Below are positions 11,180 through 24,502 of a DNA stretch of 64,000 bases, in pieces (positions within the stretch are counted from its first letter, which is position 1; the number at the start of each line of letters is the position of its first letter). Source of the stretch: Hydnum rufescens UP504 (Eukaryota; Basidiomycota; Agaricomycetes; Cantharellales; Hydnaceae); NCBI GenBank assembly GCA_014904985.1, contig MU129040.1:69411-133410 (forward strand), read 5' to 3'. Under the pieces are notes generated by a model. That model was not told where the DNA came from and ran no database searches. It was given only the letters and a program-made list of their open reading frames with translations. Made by a program: the position numbers and the translations under genes.

Positions 11180-14100
11180 TCACCAATCTAATGCTGTGTT
11201 CCCGCAACCTGCTCCAGCATTTTCGACAGCACACGAAGAGTCCTGATTCGACAGCTCGTTCGCGACTCGGCCATCAGGCCCCACTATCTCGATCTGGGCC
11301 CCGGCGCCCCTGTTTATTGCCTCTGCAGTAGCATTCCTAACCTAGGAACATTGCGAAGAGAGGGATGAATATACATCCTCTGATGATCTCATAGTGAACA
11401 AAAAAACTCACCATCCATTTGCTTGTTCCGATGGTCCCATCAAGTTCATCAGATTCGGGAAGTTTGATGAGAAGGAATCCATCTTCCTCCTTCACCTCAA
11501 ATGCAAGAATGGCAAAGTCAGAATCATTCAAACATTCCCCATCGTCCAACTTGAAGTTTCGCTTATGCAGTGGGCAGGACACATAAACATTGCCTTTCGA
11601 ATCATCCCCCACTAGACCATGGTCTAGCACGAAAGCGCGTTTGTGCGGGCACATCTAGGGGATATGGGTAGATATAGTGGAGGCCGGGAGTCAACTACCA
11701 GGTGCGATTACCTGTTGTGTTGCATAGTACCCTTTCCTTGGAACGTGGAAGATAGCCAGCTGAGAATCACCATACTTGACAGCAGCGGAGCTGTAGAAGA
11801 CATTATGAGCGAGCATCGGAATGAATTAAACCAAATAACGAACGTTGCATATGCGTCAGACGGAGTCAAATCGCTCACTTTGGCCAGGGGTCGCCATGTC
11901 CACTCATCCCTGGAATGGTGGATGCTGCGATCTCCGATTTTGACACCGGGGAAAGCCTTCGGCCAATCTGCCGGCCTCTGTATCATGAACGAACCCATGC
12001 TTTATCAAGCAGAATGGCACCCACTGCGAAGATCCAACATACCTGCTGTTTTCGCTGGACGATATTCTCCACACCAACAATTCGCTCATCCTGGAGGAAC
12101 AGTACTGTCAGACATTTCTGCACATTCTCCGTACGGCGCGTCCTGACCGTATTGACAAATTGTCGGAACTGTTTCTGGCGTTCGGGGTTGTTTACCACTT
12201 CGGTCCACTCGCACGCGTAGGTCCCTACAAGAGCATCCATCTCGTTTTCCAAGTCTTTACAAATACCCAGCTCATCGTCTATCAATATTTTTTTCAGACG
12301 CTGAGCGTATTATTTGGTCAATACGGAAGCGCTTCAAGGGAGAAGATCTAGGAAAGTGCGCACATACCTCGATTCCGCCTTCGAAAGACTCCATCCATCG
12401 AGCCGTCCTCTGCAATTTATCAGCAGTGCGGATGTAGAACATGATGTAGCGGTCAATTAGCCGCACGACGCGAGAAGGTGGTACGTCGGTTGCGAATAAG
12501 GTGGCATGTTTCGGCGAAGCGCCTCCGTTTCCGGCGACGAATACTAGAGAAGTTGGTGTTGAGAAAGCGTGCAACTAGAGGGGAAAGCACTCGAAAAAAT
12601 CGTACGATTCCAGCCCTTGTCCGTGGCTATAAGACCAAAATCTTTGGACTGCGCTTCGGCGCATTCACGTACGCAGCCGCTTACTCCACCTTTAAGCTTG
12701 TGAGGTGCCCGCACTGATTTATAGCGTTCCTCAAGCTGAACGGCCACTATAATCGTCCATATCGTCAGTAAAATGAACGCTCACAAACACAAGAGACATT
12801 CACTGACGCCCAACCGAGTCGCCCACACCGTATCGGCACCATGTTGTACCCACACAAGATTTGACAGTACGGAGGGCTTTTCCGTAAGCGTGGCCGCTTT
12901 GGAATCCGGCTTCTACGAGTTCAGCCTATTGGTAATAATTGAGTGGGCAGAATGAAGTTTGATGATGCGTAAGAGCGAACCCAGATGCTCGGAAGGTCCT
13001 GCTTTTGTGCCCCAAACATATCAATGCGTTGCCTAGAGATGGTGTTGATGAGTATATCCAGCAAAAACTATTCGCATGGGAGGCAACACACCCGCCGGTA
13101 ATTTTTGTGTATAAGCCGTCTAGATAAGTGTATAAGGATGAGATTGTCATGAAGAGGATCAGAGAAATATACTGACATTTCTTCGCAACTTGACCGATGG
13201 CAATGAGGCCTTCAGGAGTAATCTCCCCAGCGGATATGCGAGGGATAACGGAGAATGTGCCTGCATATGATCATCACGAACTAGTCAATGAGGAAACCAC
13301 ACATAGAACCCACCATTTCTCTGTATGTTCGCTAAATATCTAAAGAGCGAAGTGCGTGAGGACCAAATCTCGATCAGATGCGTCTACCGACCTGTCATTC
13401 GTATCCTGATTCTGGTGGTGCGCGGGCGTCATGACATGATCGTTATATAGAGAGCTGAGAATAGATGCAACGGCCGGTTTACATGTCTCGCACCCAATGG
13501 AAGTCTCACTGACGCCGATGGCTTTCATAATTGAATTGAAATCTTTCAAACGCTTGATCCTGCCAGGAACCGCGGGGGTGCTGAGTCTCCCAAATAGACG
13601 AGGGCGGGATTAAGACCGAACTTACTTGATCACATTGAACAGATCGACGCGAGACATGCTAAAATGAGGGCATATACTATTGCTTACTTCCATGCCAGCC
13701 TTCGTTAATTCGGCCTAGCAATGAAAAGGATGTAGGAGCAGGGCTTTCCGCGAAGCCTCATAGGACATACCTTGAAAATGTTTGTCACTAATGGCATGCA
13801 ACCACCACATCCTATCAAAAAGTGATTAGAGTCAATGAGCATCATGTTGTATTCTAACACGAACCAGTCCCAGCCTTGGTTTTGGCCTTGAGATCTCCCA
13901 ATAGGCTACATCCGCCAGCTACAGCTTTTACGATAGCTCCCTTAATAACATTCTGTAAGAGGCCGTCAACTGAGGAATCGAGATCACGAGCATGAGAATC
14001 ACGAACGTGACATGAGCAAACTTGGGTATCGTCGTCAAGATCAGCACCGTCATCGTCCTTGTCATTTGCAGAAGCAACGATAAATTCAGAAGGTGGAACT

Positions 14101-15842
14101 TCGAGTGTTTTCTGGAACCATACACGACGAGCGTTAATATTCGACACCAAAAAACCCTAAGAGAGCCATGCACCTTCTTTTTGACGATCGCCACGAGTTT
14201 AACATAGTCTCTTACATCCCCTATCATAATACCTCCTAAGAGGTACTTTCCATCGGCACTAAAAATGTACCTAGAAAGCAAATAAGAGATAGAATCCAAT
14301 ACGCGAAAATCCGATGCCCACTTCTTATATACGGAAGCGAAGGGATCCTTATAAGTCAAGCACTTGATGGGTTCATCTGGCCTCTCCTCGGGAGATCTAT
14401 GTTTTCGACCATGTCTGGCCTGTGCGACTGTTATCACACCGCTTCCGTTGGTAGCTTTCGGAGTCGTTTTCAGACGTTCTTTCATCCGCTCATGCGCAAA
14501 GAAGTCGCCAAAGGAAGCGACCTAGCATTCGTAGCATTCACCAAACGTCAGAGAGCCCTTTGCAGGGATCAATATAACGCTCACATCAACTCCCATAAGT
14601 TTGAGCTTGGTCGATAAATCCGGATCGTTCATCTTTCGCGGCTTGAATGTCCCAGTAGTTGTCTCTGTCTGAGTCAAATTGAAGGATAGGATATCTGCCA
14701 TTTCAACTTTTGGAAGTTATCGACATTATCAATGTCTTGCGATACAGCGAACTCCTCTTTGAACACGAACCTCCAGGCCCAATGAGACCATATGTTTGAC
14801 CCCTCCAGCTAGCGCACTCTCCAATAGCAAAGACGTCTTCGGCGCTTGTCTTGAGATCGTCATTAACAATGATGCCTCCTTTCTCGTGACATGCGATTCC
14901 ACTAGCACGCGCCAAGTCCTCACGGGGCGCAATTCCAACGGCAAAAATGACGATTTGTGCTTCGATGATGGTGCCATCCGTGAATTCAAGACCAGAGAAC
15001 ACTTCCCCTTCCGTTGTGGTGGTCGTTATGATGTCCTTGACAACGCAATTAGTGAATACTTTCACTCCGAGGGCTTCTATGCGCTGAAGAACTAATTCTC
15101 CGGCCTCAGCATCTATCTGACGCGAAAGAGGGAAGGATTTTCGATTGATGATGGCAACATCTTTGATCCCCGGGAGGTCATAGGCTGCCTTTGCGGCCTC
15201 GAGACCAAGAAGACCTCCTCCAATGACGCAGGCACGTCCACCAGAAATTCCGTCCTTCTCAGAATACGATATCAGGCGATCGAGATCTGACAAATTTCGA
15301 TATACAAAAACACCCGCAGTTGAAGTAGCGCGAGCAGACTGTTATATACGGCGGAAGACTGGCATTTGAGCCGGTAGCAAGTACGGCCAGATCGTATTTA
15401 ATGAGCTGATTCTTGGATGTGGTGATGGTGTGTGCGGCAGTCATCGATTGATGTGACTTGCTCGCCTATAATATGAATAAGTCCTGAATGTTACATCCGA
15501 CTTCGATTGGCAAGATAGCTTGCCTGTGTAGAAAACAAAATGTTCGGGGCTCTGTGCTTGGTACCATTCTGGTCCATTGAGGTACAGTTTGTCGACAGAC
15601 CGATGCTGAAAATAATCGGTAAGTGCGACACGATTGTATGCCAGGTGCGTCTCTTCTCCGCATGTAATGAATCTTGTAGCGTTTCTCCTCCTCGTCCAAG
15701 TTTAAGAGCTTTTCGATGAAGGCTAAACGAACGTCGCTACTTAAGAACTATTTGCCTCTATGGGGGCCTCACAGTGCTAACCTATGCCGACCATTCCCAG
15801 ACCAGCGACAACCACCGTCTTTCGAGCATGGGGAGCCACCAT
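11180..15842 (-). CDS. Assimilatory nitrite reductase [NAD(P)H]
   Basis: Cytosolic siroheme enzyme reducing nitrite to ammonium, second step of nitrate assimilation. In order from the N-terminus: FAD/NAD(P) domain (MVAPHARKTVVVAGLGMVGI; later CVIGGGLLGLEAAKAAYDLPG), a BFD-like [2Fe-2S] region (QVCSCH...GAIVKAVAGGCS...KTKAGTG), and a siroheme/[4Fe-4S] half. The expected C-x5-C (CVGTTWC, about 12.85 kb) and C-x3-C (CVREC, about 12.68 kb) are both present. The C-terminal Rieske domain has CPHKRAF and CPLHKRNF; the protein ends in LDW. Start at 15842; first intron 15723-15781. A base is inserted near 15666 (YKI to CGEETHLAYNR). It is divergent from the nitrate transporter and shares its promoter. 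Confidence 0.9.
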
Positions 15843-16473
15843 GATTGTCGTTCAGAGCGTGAAAGTCACCTGCATCGGATTTTCGATCATCCTTATCTTG
15901 CCGGAGCTTTGATTTATTTTTTGTATCCTTATCGTTTGTCTACCAGTTTGAATTCACGTCCGCTTCCATAATCGTCCGGCCGGGAGATGTCAGAATCAGT
16001 TCCACTGGCACTGGGGCTGAGGTCCAAGTCGATGAGAGTGGTGCAAAATATGTGTGTTTCTGAACGGCGCAGCAGCAGACACAACACCATAAATTTGCCT
16101 CCGCTCCGGCGCTTCAACTCATCTCCGGGATTCTTGACTGTCAGGTCTTTGAATTCTGTTTTTTTTCATATTCTCACGACTGATCGGAATCCTATTTGAA
16201 TTCTGGCGTAACCATTGCGCATCAGGGGAACCAACTTGCTTCTACATAGAGAAAATCATTACAGTCTGGGGCCCCACTTCAGGGCTCGCTCGCCTTGGCG
16301 AGATCGAGACAGTACTAGTGAAATTCTTATCAGTATTATCTGGGGTTCAACACTGGTGTAAGCGAGAGGGGAAACATTCCTTATCTCGACCAAGTATTTG
16401 CGACCTGTCAAACTGCTTATGCATTTTTATACGTGGTCCAGCTGCTTAGTTTCGAAGAATACCCCTCACGATC
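15843..16473. promoter_or_regulatory. Divergent nitrite reductase / nitrate transporter promoter
   Basis: A 631 bp intergenic region drives both genes outward. It holds four CTTATC (GATAAG) hexamers at 15892-15897, 15928-15933, 16326-16331 and 16380-16385. These are the core sites of nitrogen GATA factors (AreA/Nit2 type), which activate nitrate genes when ammonium is scarce. That they act here is inferred from context. Confidence 0.65.
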
Positions 16474-19019
16474 ATGTCTGACACCAAGTCTAACCGTGCC
16501 GAGCCCGTTCAGCCTATAGGGCCTCCTCCATTCAGAATCAGCAGCCTTTGGGAGCCTGAGAAGGTAAACCCGCTCAACCTCAAAAGCTACACTATCCCCT
16601 TCTTTAACCTCAAATCACCCTACGCGCGCAACTTCCATCTGTGTGTATGGAGTGTATTCTTGGATATTGTCTCGGCATTCTAATACCATTCCCATAAGAT
16701 CCTGGCTGGGGTTCCACGTTGCCTTGTACGTATATCCCATCTTTTGATGCCAGTGACCCACTTTATTTGCTAACTTGATTTCTTGATCTCAGTCTGTCAT
16801 GGTTTGCATTCCCTCCTCTTCGTACGCTAAATTCCGCTTCCTGTTCCACCGTGTCTCATGTTCATTGTGTAGTCACGGAGGCTATCAAAAAAGACCTCAA
16901 GCTTACTCCCGCACAAATCGGTTCGTACCCGGTTCTTATTCCCAGCCTAAATTTTCTTGTAACGCTCTTCGACAATTGTACAACGTCCCAGCCAATTCCA
17001 ATATCATTGCGCTACTGGCGACTTTGCTCGTACGGCTTTTTGTCGGTCCTCTTGTTGACCGATATGGTCCCAGGAAAGTAATGGCCGGTCTCCTCTTGAT
17101 TGGCGCGATTCCCTCGGGCCTTGCAGGCACGGCTAATTCTGCCAATGCATTATATGCGATTCGATTCTTTATCGGTGACTTGCTGCCCTTGTACGTTGTA
17201 TGTAAGCAGATGCTTGAATTGGCATGGTTTAATCAGGTATCCTCGGCGGCACTTTTGTTCCCTGTATGTACTTGATTTACTTGCTCTATTTTATTCTCGG
17301 AAAGGTGTTCTGATTCCCCTTCGTTCTTTTTTATTCTCAGGCCAAGCGTGGACAACTGTATTCTTCGATAAAAACTGTGTTGGGACTGCGAATGCTCTCG
17401 TTGGGTACGTTCAAGAATTTGTACTCATAAGACAGGCCCCAACTAACATGTGGTTGGACACAGTGGATGGGGGAATGCCGGTGGAGGGACCACCTTCTTG
17501 ATCATGGTCTTTGTTTCTCCATCATTCTACTACCAGCGCCTCCCTAAAAACGTGCTTTTTTTCAAAAATGATAGGTTGCCCTCTATCAAAGGTTGACGGA
17601 ACACGGTGGTCTCTCGAGCCATTCCGCATGGCGTGCTTCATACGCAATCGTCCCACTGCCGGCACTTGCATTCGTTGCCGCTCTCACGCTTATCTTCGGC
17701 ACCGACCATCCTGCTGGTAAATGGTCGGATCGTCATCGTCCCCTGATCGTTGCCGGTTTGGAACCTCCCGAAGCTGCCGATGAGGAAAAACATAGCGAGG
17801 ATGACAAAGAAAAGGGTGACCGGATTGTTACTGTTAGGGTGGAGCCGACGCCCGAGAATGGAGGTCTGCATATTTCACTCCAACTCAAGAATGTGTGCTG
17901 TGGTATTTATATACGTGCCCCCATCCATAGTGACCTCCGAGGTTGACGTTGCAGTCAACAGGCCACTAACATGGGCTATCGCCCGAGACGTGATGCTGAA
18001 TCCCCTCACTTGGCTCCCTGCTCTTGCGTACCTGACTACGTTTGGATATGAGCTCGCAATCGATTCCAGCTTGGCCAATATTCTATTCGCATTGTATGCT
18101 TCGAAATCATTTGGTCAAACCAAAGCTGGCGACGTGAGCATTCTCCTGTCGTTGGCGCATCCATTTCCTTAAATATCTTGTGCAGATTACGTCGACGTAT
18201 GGTCTGCTGAATTTTTTGACTCGACCGTTCGGTAAGTCACTTTCATTTTAGACGTTGCAGGAGATATAATCGACGACTAATATACGGCGATGCAGGCGGA
18301 TATCTAGGCGACGTGGTGTATCGTAAATATGGGGTTGGACTACTATTTTTCAGGCTTAAAGGCCACACTAGCTGATATATCCCTTCCAGGTTCCTGGAAA
18401 GAAATATCTAACCCTCGCGTGTGGTGCCATACAAGGCGTTCTCTCTATGGCCCTCGGATTTTATATTGATTCGAGAAAGAAACCTGATCGTAAGCTTCAT
18501 TTCTACTTTATCCATTCTCAGCGCTTGACTTCGGCTCCCTTTGTTTTCGACAAGTGGCCACGGTGATTGGAGTGATGGTTGTGCTTGCAATATTCAATGA
18601 AATGGGAAATGGCGCCAATTTTGCCCTCGTCCCTCACTGCAACCCATGTAAGGGCCACCATTTCATGTCGGAAGTCATTATCCTCGGCGCCTAATAATCG
18701 ATCTCGTTATTTTAACGCAGACTCCAATGGATTGATGTCGGGATTAGTCGGAGCAAGTGGTAATCTCGTGAGCCTTGCACCCCGTTTTTTCTTTCTTTGC
18801 CATTCAAAGCTCATCTCGATTGGGGCAACTGTAGGGCGGGGTTTTCTTTGCCCTAATCTTCCGGTTCCAGCCTCTCCCCCACGGGAAGGCCCTTTGGATA
18901 TCGGGGATTGTTTGTTTGGTGAGCGTGGAGCCCTCCATCTTGGATGAGAGGGTGACTGAGACTTAAACCACCAGGTTGTGAATGCCCTCCTCGTTTTCAT
19001 CCGCGTTCCCAAGCGGTAG
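16474..19019 (+). CDS. Nitrate/nitrite transporter, NRT2/CrnA-type MFS
   Basis: Plasma-membrane proton-coupled nitrate importer of the major facilitator superfamily (NNP family). Readable segments, joined over about nine short introns: N-terminus [54 protein letters not shown] (MFS motif A region); the nitrate signature GGWGNAGGG near 17.46 kb; a hydrophilic central loop rich in Glu/Lys ([13 protein letters not shown]); [20 protein letters not shown]; and the second signature [15 protein letters not shown] near 18.6 kb. It ends IRVPKR with a stop at 19017-19019. It lies between nitrite and nitrate reductases, the usual order in fungal nitrate clusters. Confidence 0.9.
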
Positions 19020-19961
19020 TATGTCCTACGGAGTACCACAGACTAGCCTGCCTCAATTTTTCTGGAGGTGCCATGTCAAGAAAAAAGTTATTTTGGGGGT
19101 GATCAGCTTTCGTTTACGGAATCGAGTGTAATTGTCTTTCACGATAACGCCCATCACATGAACTATGGAGAAAATTCACGCGAAAACGCGGCAAGAACAG
19201 GGCTCAACGACTTTGAAAATAACCTCATAAGGACTAGTGAAGTATATGGAAAGCCCCACCGCGTGAAACCCCAACCCGAGAAAAATTCAGCATGACTAGT
19301 ATGATCGAGCTTCATAGGCTAACCGAAGTGATTATAGAGCAGATGACTTGGTCAGGGAACACTTTGCCTCCGGATGCCACCTTCAGAGTACAGTGCTTCG
19401 ATGGCTTCTGAAGCCTACCTGATTTTGCTGATGCCCCTAGATAGTGAATATCGAATATATGGAGCTAATGACAGGCGATATATGATAATCAATAGATAAG
19501 ATAATGATACACGATGAAAACCATGCACGATAAGAGATAAGCTAGAATTGGCCAGGTGACACCAGTGAGCTTGCTCGTGAGAAGGCGATAAGCAATTCCA
19601 AATGGTGCATGAAATGATTGCGGATGTACGCAGCTCCACGTACTGTCGCGGGAAAAGACTGACCAATGAGAGAAAGCAAAATAACTAATTTTATTATGTA
19701 ATATTTACACGCTGTGACCACAAGATGAAATCCCTCGAAATAAACAGTGGCAAACGTACAGACACCGGTTAATCGCGACATGCTATAGCTGAGATAAGAC
19801 AAATTTAAAGTATGTGTCGGTCTGTGGTTATTGTCGGGTCCAGGTAGTCAGGGCCGAAGACTCCGCTCCCAAAACGTGCATCAGGGTGTCTCGAAGATCC
19901 GATCAATATTTCCCGTGTACCCAAACGAACTTTTTCTCTTGTATCTCAAGAGTTCAGTATC
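19020..19961. promoter_or_regulatory. Nitrate reductase promoter with five GATAAG boxes
   Basis: A 942 bp region upstream of nitrate reductase. GATAAG occurs at 19495-19500, 19529-19534, 19536-19541, 19587-19592 and 19793-19798, all in plus orientation; two are only 1 bp apart. A given hexamer is expected about once per 2 kb over both strands, so this is a strong cluster. It probably binds the nitrogen GATA activator. No other gene is visible. Confidence 0.7.
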
Positions 19962-22900
19962 ATGAGTTCTCCTGCCCCGTCGCTCTCTGACCGTGGCTCC
20001 ATTGAATCTGAGAGTATCACTGGTACTTGCTCTTCCCCAGCCACATCTCTCGACGAACTTGTTGACGATGTAACCGTCAAATCTGAGTTCAAGTCCGATG
20101 GGGATTTTGCTGAGCCTGTGTCTTTCACATATACTGAGGCACCAGGGCTTCCCCCAGTACCTGATGCCGACACACCTCTTGTTGTTGACGAAACAGACAT
20201 CAACACACCCGACAAATGGGTAAAGCGCGATCCGCGACTGGTCCGGCTTACAGGGAAACATCCCTTCAATTCCGAAGCAAGACTGGACACTCTTTTCGCA
20301 GCTGGCTTCCTCACTCCAACATCCCTCTTTTACGTCCGTAATCATGGGGCCGTACCCAAAGTAAACGCAGACCGTGCTCGCAATTGGAAGCTTAGGGTAC
20401 ATGGTCTTGTCCAACGCGAGGCGACCTTCTCCATCGCCGACCTCAAACGCATGTTCCCTGTGGTCACTTTGCCCATCACCCTCGTTTGTGCTGGTAATCG
20501 TCGCAAGGAGCAGAATATGGTGCAGAAAAGTCTGGGATTCAATTGGGGTGCAGCAGGTCTCTCCACTGCTCTCTTCACTGGAGTTTACCTTGCCGATGTG
20601 CTCGAGTACGTCAAGCCCCAACGACCCAGCTCGAAGCACGTAGTGTTCGAAGGAGCCGACGCAGACCTCCCCAATGGACCCTACGGCACATCCCAAAAGC
20701 TTCCCGTCGCTGCTAATAGGGAGAAGGGCATGCTCATTGCGTGGAAAATGAATGGCCTTGATCTCGAACCGGATCATGGCTTCCCGCTGCGGATGGTCAT
20801 TCCGGGTCAAATCGGTGGTCGTAGCGTCAAATGGTTAACTCGTATTGAGATCAGTGAGGTGGAATCACAACACTATGTCGGTCTCCATGCGAACTTTACG
20901 GCGTAAATGTACTAAAATCACCCTTCGTCATCTCCATTTCCATTGTGCAGCTTCATTTCAATGACAACAAAATGCTGCCCACCCAACTTGGCGCGCAGCA
21001 GGCTCGCGGAGAACCGCACTGGTGGCATGATCCCAAATATATCATCAACGATCTGAATGTGAACAGTGCCATCGCGGAACCGAATCACGGTGAGGTGCTG
21101 CCTGTTCATCCCGAGGACCTGGTCGAATCCCAGTACCAAATAAAGGGATATGCATACGCGGGAGGCGGGCGTCGTGTTACTAGGACAGAGATATCGCTGG
21201 ATGAGGGCAATTCCTGGGCCCTAGCTGATATGTGAGTATGTTCGGACTGGTCCGGAGTGATGCAAAGGCTCATTTCGCCTGATTACCCGAAGAGTATACC
21301 CTGAGGATCTTTATCGCTCCGTTGTCGTAGAAGACCCAGTCTATGGATCTCTGGATCTCACCGAGCGCGATACTAGCTTGTAAGGACTGCGTGCGTCGTT
21401 TTGATCGCATATTGACAAGGTGTCATGCGTTTAAGCTGCTGGTGCTTCTGGAGCTTCAATGTTTCGGTCGAGGAACTTACTAAATGCAACGCGATCATGG
21501 TTCGGGCGACGGACGAGTCGCAGGCGTTGCAGCAGCGTGATATGTACTGGAAGTGCGTATGATTTTATTTCACCGTCGTGGCCCTCGTTCACCGATGAAT
21601 CTACAATCCCGCTGATAGTGCAACAGGGATGATGAAGTATGGATCTGATGTTTTTTTTTGTTTTACTTCGTCGTGTAACTGATCGTTTATTTCGTCCGAA
21701 ACCGAAACTTGTAGCAATTGGTGGTTCCGAGTGGCCATTCATCACGAGCGCAACGTCGATGGGATCGACGTTCTTCGATTCGAACATCCTACATTAGCTG
21801 GTGTTGCATCAGGAGGATGGATGGAGGTAAGTACAAATCATTATTTCGGACGGGTCCCATCCTTTCATGCAGAGTCGTTTGACTCAACATGGGGGATTAA
21901 ACGGTGGATGAAGATTGTGATGATGATGGACGATGTTCCCAGCGAATGAAGAACAGTGGCCTAGACGTCCTGAAGCCTGAATTTGGGGGGAGGCAGGCGC
22001 CACTCTCGGTCTAGGCACCCCAGTCCCCCTACGGAGGCCACAGTCAATAAAATGATTAATCCAGACATCACTCGCATGATATCTCTTTCTGAATACCTAT
22101 CTGCCACTTCTGGTCACGGTCCGAATCCCCGCGAGAAAAAACCCTGGTTCGTCGTTAATGGGGAGGTGTATGATGGCGCTGGATACCTCGACGAGCACCC
22201 TGGTGGTGCAGATTCTATCTGGCTTGCTGCCGGGGAAAGGGATTCTTCAGGGGACTTCCTTGCTATACATTCGTGAGTAACTGCTTCGTGTTTGACCTTG
22301 CCATAATAGACTGATTGCTGCTTTGAAACGGATATTTTAGTGATGACGCCAAAGTCAAGCTAGCCAAGGTAAACTATTTCATAGAGTCAAGAATAGAAGC
22401 TCTAACAAGAGGGATTTCTTCCCAGTTTCACATTGGCAAGCTGACGACTGAGTCGGACTCTGAAGTGGCCCTCCCTGAAGACACCACCGAATCGTCCACA
22501 TTCCTACAACGAAGTCGATGGAATTCTGCGAGTCTCAGCTCGGTCGTGCAAGTGAACCATGATTCAGCAATATATCGGTTCTCGTTGTCTTCGCCGAATT
22601 TATCCCTCGGACTGCCTGTAGGACAGCACGTCTTCGTCCGATTACGGCAGAAGCAAGTGGGGCCTGGGTGCAACGTGCTTACACACCTGTATCTCGACAG
22701 GGAGAAAGCGGGCAGATCGAGATTCTCATCAAGCAAGTGATTTCGTGTCTGGGTTTGGCTTTCTCGTCCTCTGACCATGTTCTTGATCCCCCTAGAAAAT
22801 ATCTTCCTACTGCAGAGCATCCAATAGGTGGAAAGATGTCAGTGTGCTTCCATGGATTAGTCGTGGGCGATTTTGTGGAGTTCAAAGGGCCCCTCGGCTC

Positions 22901-23365
22901 TTTCGTGTGGGAAGGTAGGGGTAATATCCGGTGGAAAGATGTGCCTAGGACCGGAGTCCGCAACATTGGTCTGATTTGTGGCGGCAGTGGCATCACCCCA
23001 ATCCTTCAAGTCCTCCGCAGCGTCTTACGTGATGAAACCGACGAAGAGACACGGCTATGGATGTTGGATGCCAACAAGACTGAAGCCGATATTCTGTGTC
23101 GCGAAGAGCTGGACAGCATGGTCCAAATTCATGGCAGTACATCGAAGCCACGCCTTTCCGTTCATCATACACTTGGGACACCACCTGCGGGATGGTCGTT
23201 CAGCACAGGTCGCATCAACGACGATATGCTACGGCGCTATCTCCCACCTCCCTCTGAGGATGCAATGATCCTTGTGTGTGGTCCCGATGGGATGGTTCAG
23301 AAGACTGTGCGGCCTGGCTTGGAACGTATCGGATGGGACATCCACAGATCGCTGTGGTATTCTAG
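19962..23365 (+). CDS. Assimilatory nitrate reductase [NAD(P)H]
   Basis: Cytosolic enzyme reducing nitrate to nitrite. Domain order is complete. Molybdopterin domain with the cofactor-binding cysteine in LVCAGNRRKEQN (about 20.49 kb); Mo dimerisation domain (HWWHDPKYIINDLNV, GGGRRVTRTEISLDEG); cytochrome b5 domain with haem ligands in LDEHPGGADS and FLAIHS; FAD domain with RAYTPVS and GPLGSF; NAD(P)H domain with CGGSGITPILQVLR and CGPDGMVQK. The long first exon ends at 20876 (intron 20877-20950); further introns are short. A G6 run near 21985 is one base too long, and one G is missing near 23353. With it restored the protein ends LVVF at the stop 23363-23365; as written it runs on to 23402. 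Confidence 0.92.
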
Positions 23366-23402
23366 TGCCCAGCTCGGACGGCTTGCATCACCCCTTGACT
23401 AG

Positions 23403-24502
23403 GTATTCATGATTGGGCAAGCCTGCGACCTATTATATACATCGAGGGTCATGGAATGTACAGTAAAAACTTTCCTCTTGCAAACGTCCCTTGTATCTAG
23501 ATTCCCAATGAGGTTGATAAAACAAAATAGCAGAAATGTTTTGGCTTCAGCAATGATCTCCGAGCATTTCGTGCCACAGCCGGCGTCCCGCGCACGCGCT
23601 CCCACGGCCGTCTCCGCAGAACCAAGTGTCAAGCCGAAAGTCATGAGCCGTTTATTTTTCTCGTTAACTATGATACAGTGGGGCTTTCTTTCGTGCACGA
23701 TGAAAGAGAATGTATTCCCAATGATAGAAGTCGATAAGTTCAAGGCCATGTGATGACAGGGCCACAAAGCTTTCTTTTAAAAGTTCCGAAAACGGCTCAA
23801 GCCACAAGCAATCTCCTTCAGAGGAATGGCTTTGCAAGAAAGTCCATTGTGGCATGTTATGGGTCTTACGCCCCTGGTAGATGCAAGAAAGACGGCCTCT
23901 GTCGGCCTCCAATTGTTTCTATTCAATTACATAACTTTAATTTTCAAGCCCATCACAGGAATGTAATATACAATGAAAGCAACAGTTGTCTTGAGAACTT
24001 GTGGAGCAAGGCCAGTTAGAACTACATGCAGCCACTAACCACCACCTTGTACAAAGGACTGCCCTAGGTGCCTAGCCGTTACTGTACCTGGAGGCAACCT
24101 GATGCAATATATAAAGTGGACCGCCTGTCATTACCACCACAATTATTGTACGCTTAGTTTCCTCCCTGCGTTCTGCATCATTTTTGGAACCCCACAGACT
24201 CTTCCTGCTGTCCCTTCGATCTTGGGTGATTTTTTAACCTTTGTATTACCCGGCGCTCTCCGCAGTGTCGGACTCAAATTGCAATTCCCAACCAACCGTT
24301 CTTGTTCACACGAAACACGAGGCAGGTCACTCCCCCAACACGAGGCAGCGCGTCATATTACTGATATTTCTGTCAACAACACCGGATAGCTAGTCAGAAC
24401 ATCGTCTCCGACTTTACAGTACTGCTATTTTGCTACGCTAAAGACTATCCTTACGACCAGGACGTTGGCCTTTATTTGCCCGTCTTTCTTTACGACTATC
24501 CA
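23403..24502. other. Intergenic, no supported gene
   Basis: About 1.1 kb between nitrate reductase and the next plus-strand gene. The open frames on both strands show no protein-family features. The part nearest 24.5 kb presumably holds the promoter of the membrane-protein gene. Confidence 0.5.

Noticed and set aside
19881..20810. 309-codon minus-strand frame
   Set aside because: It lies antisense to the conserved molybdopterin exon of nitrate reductase and has no family features.
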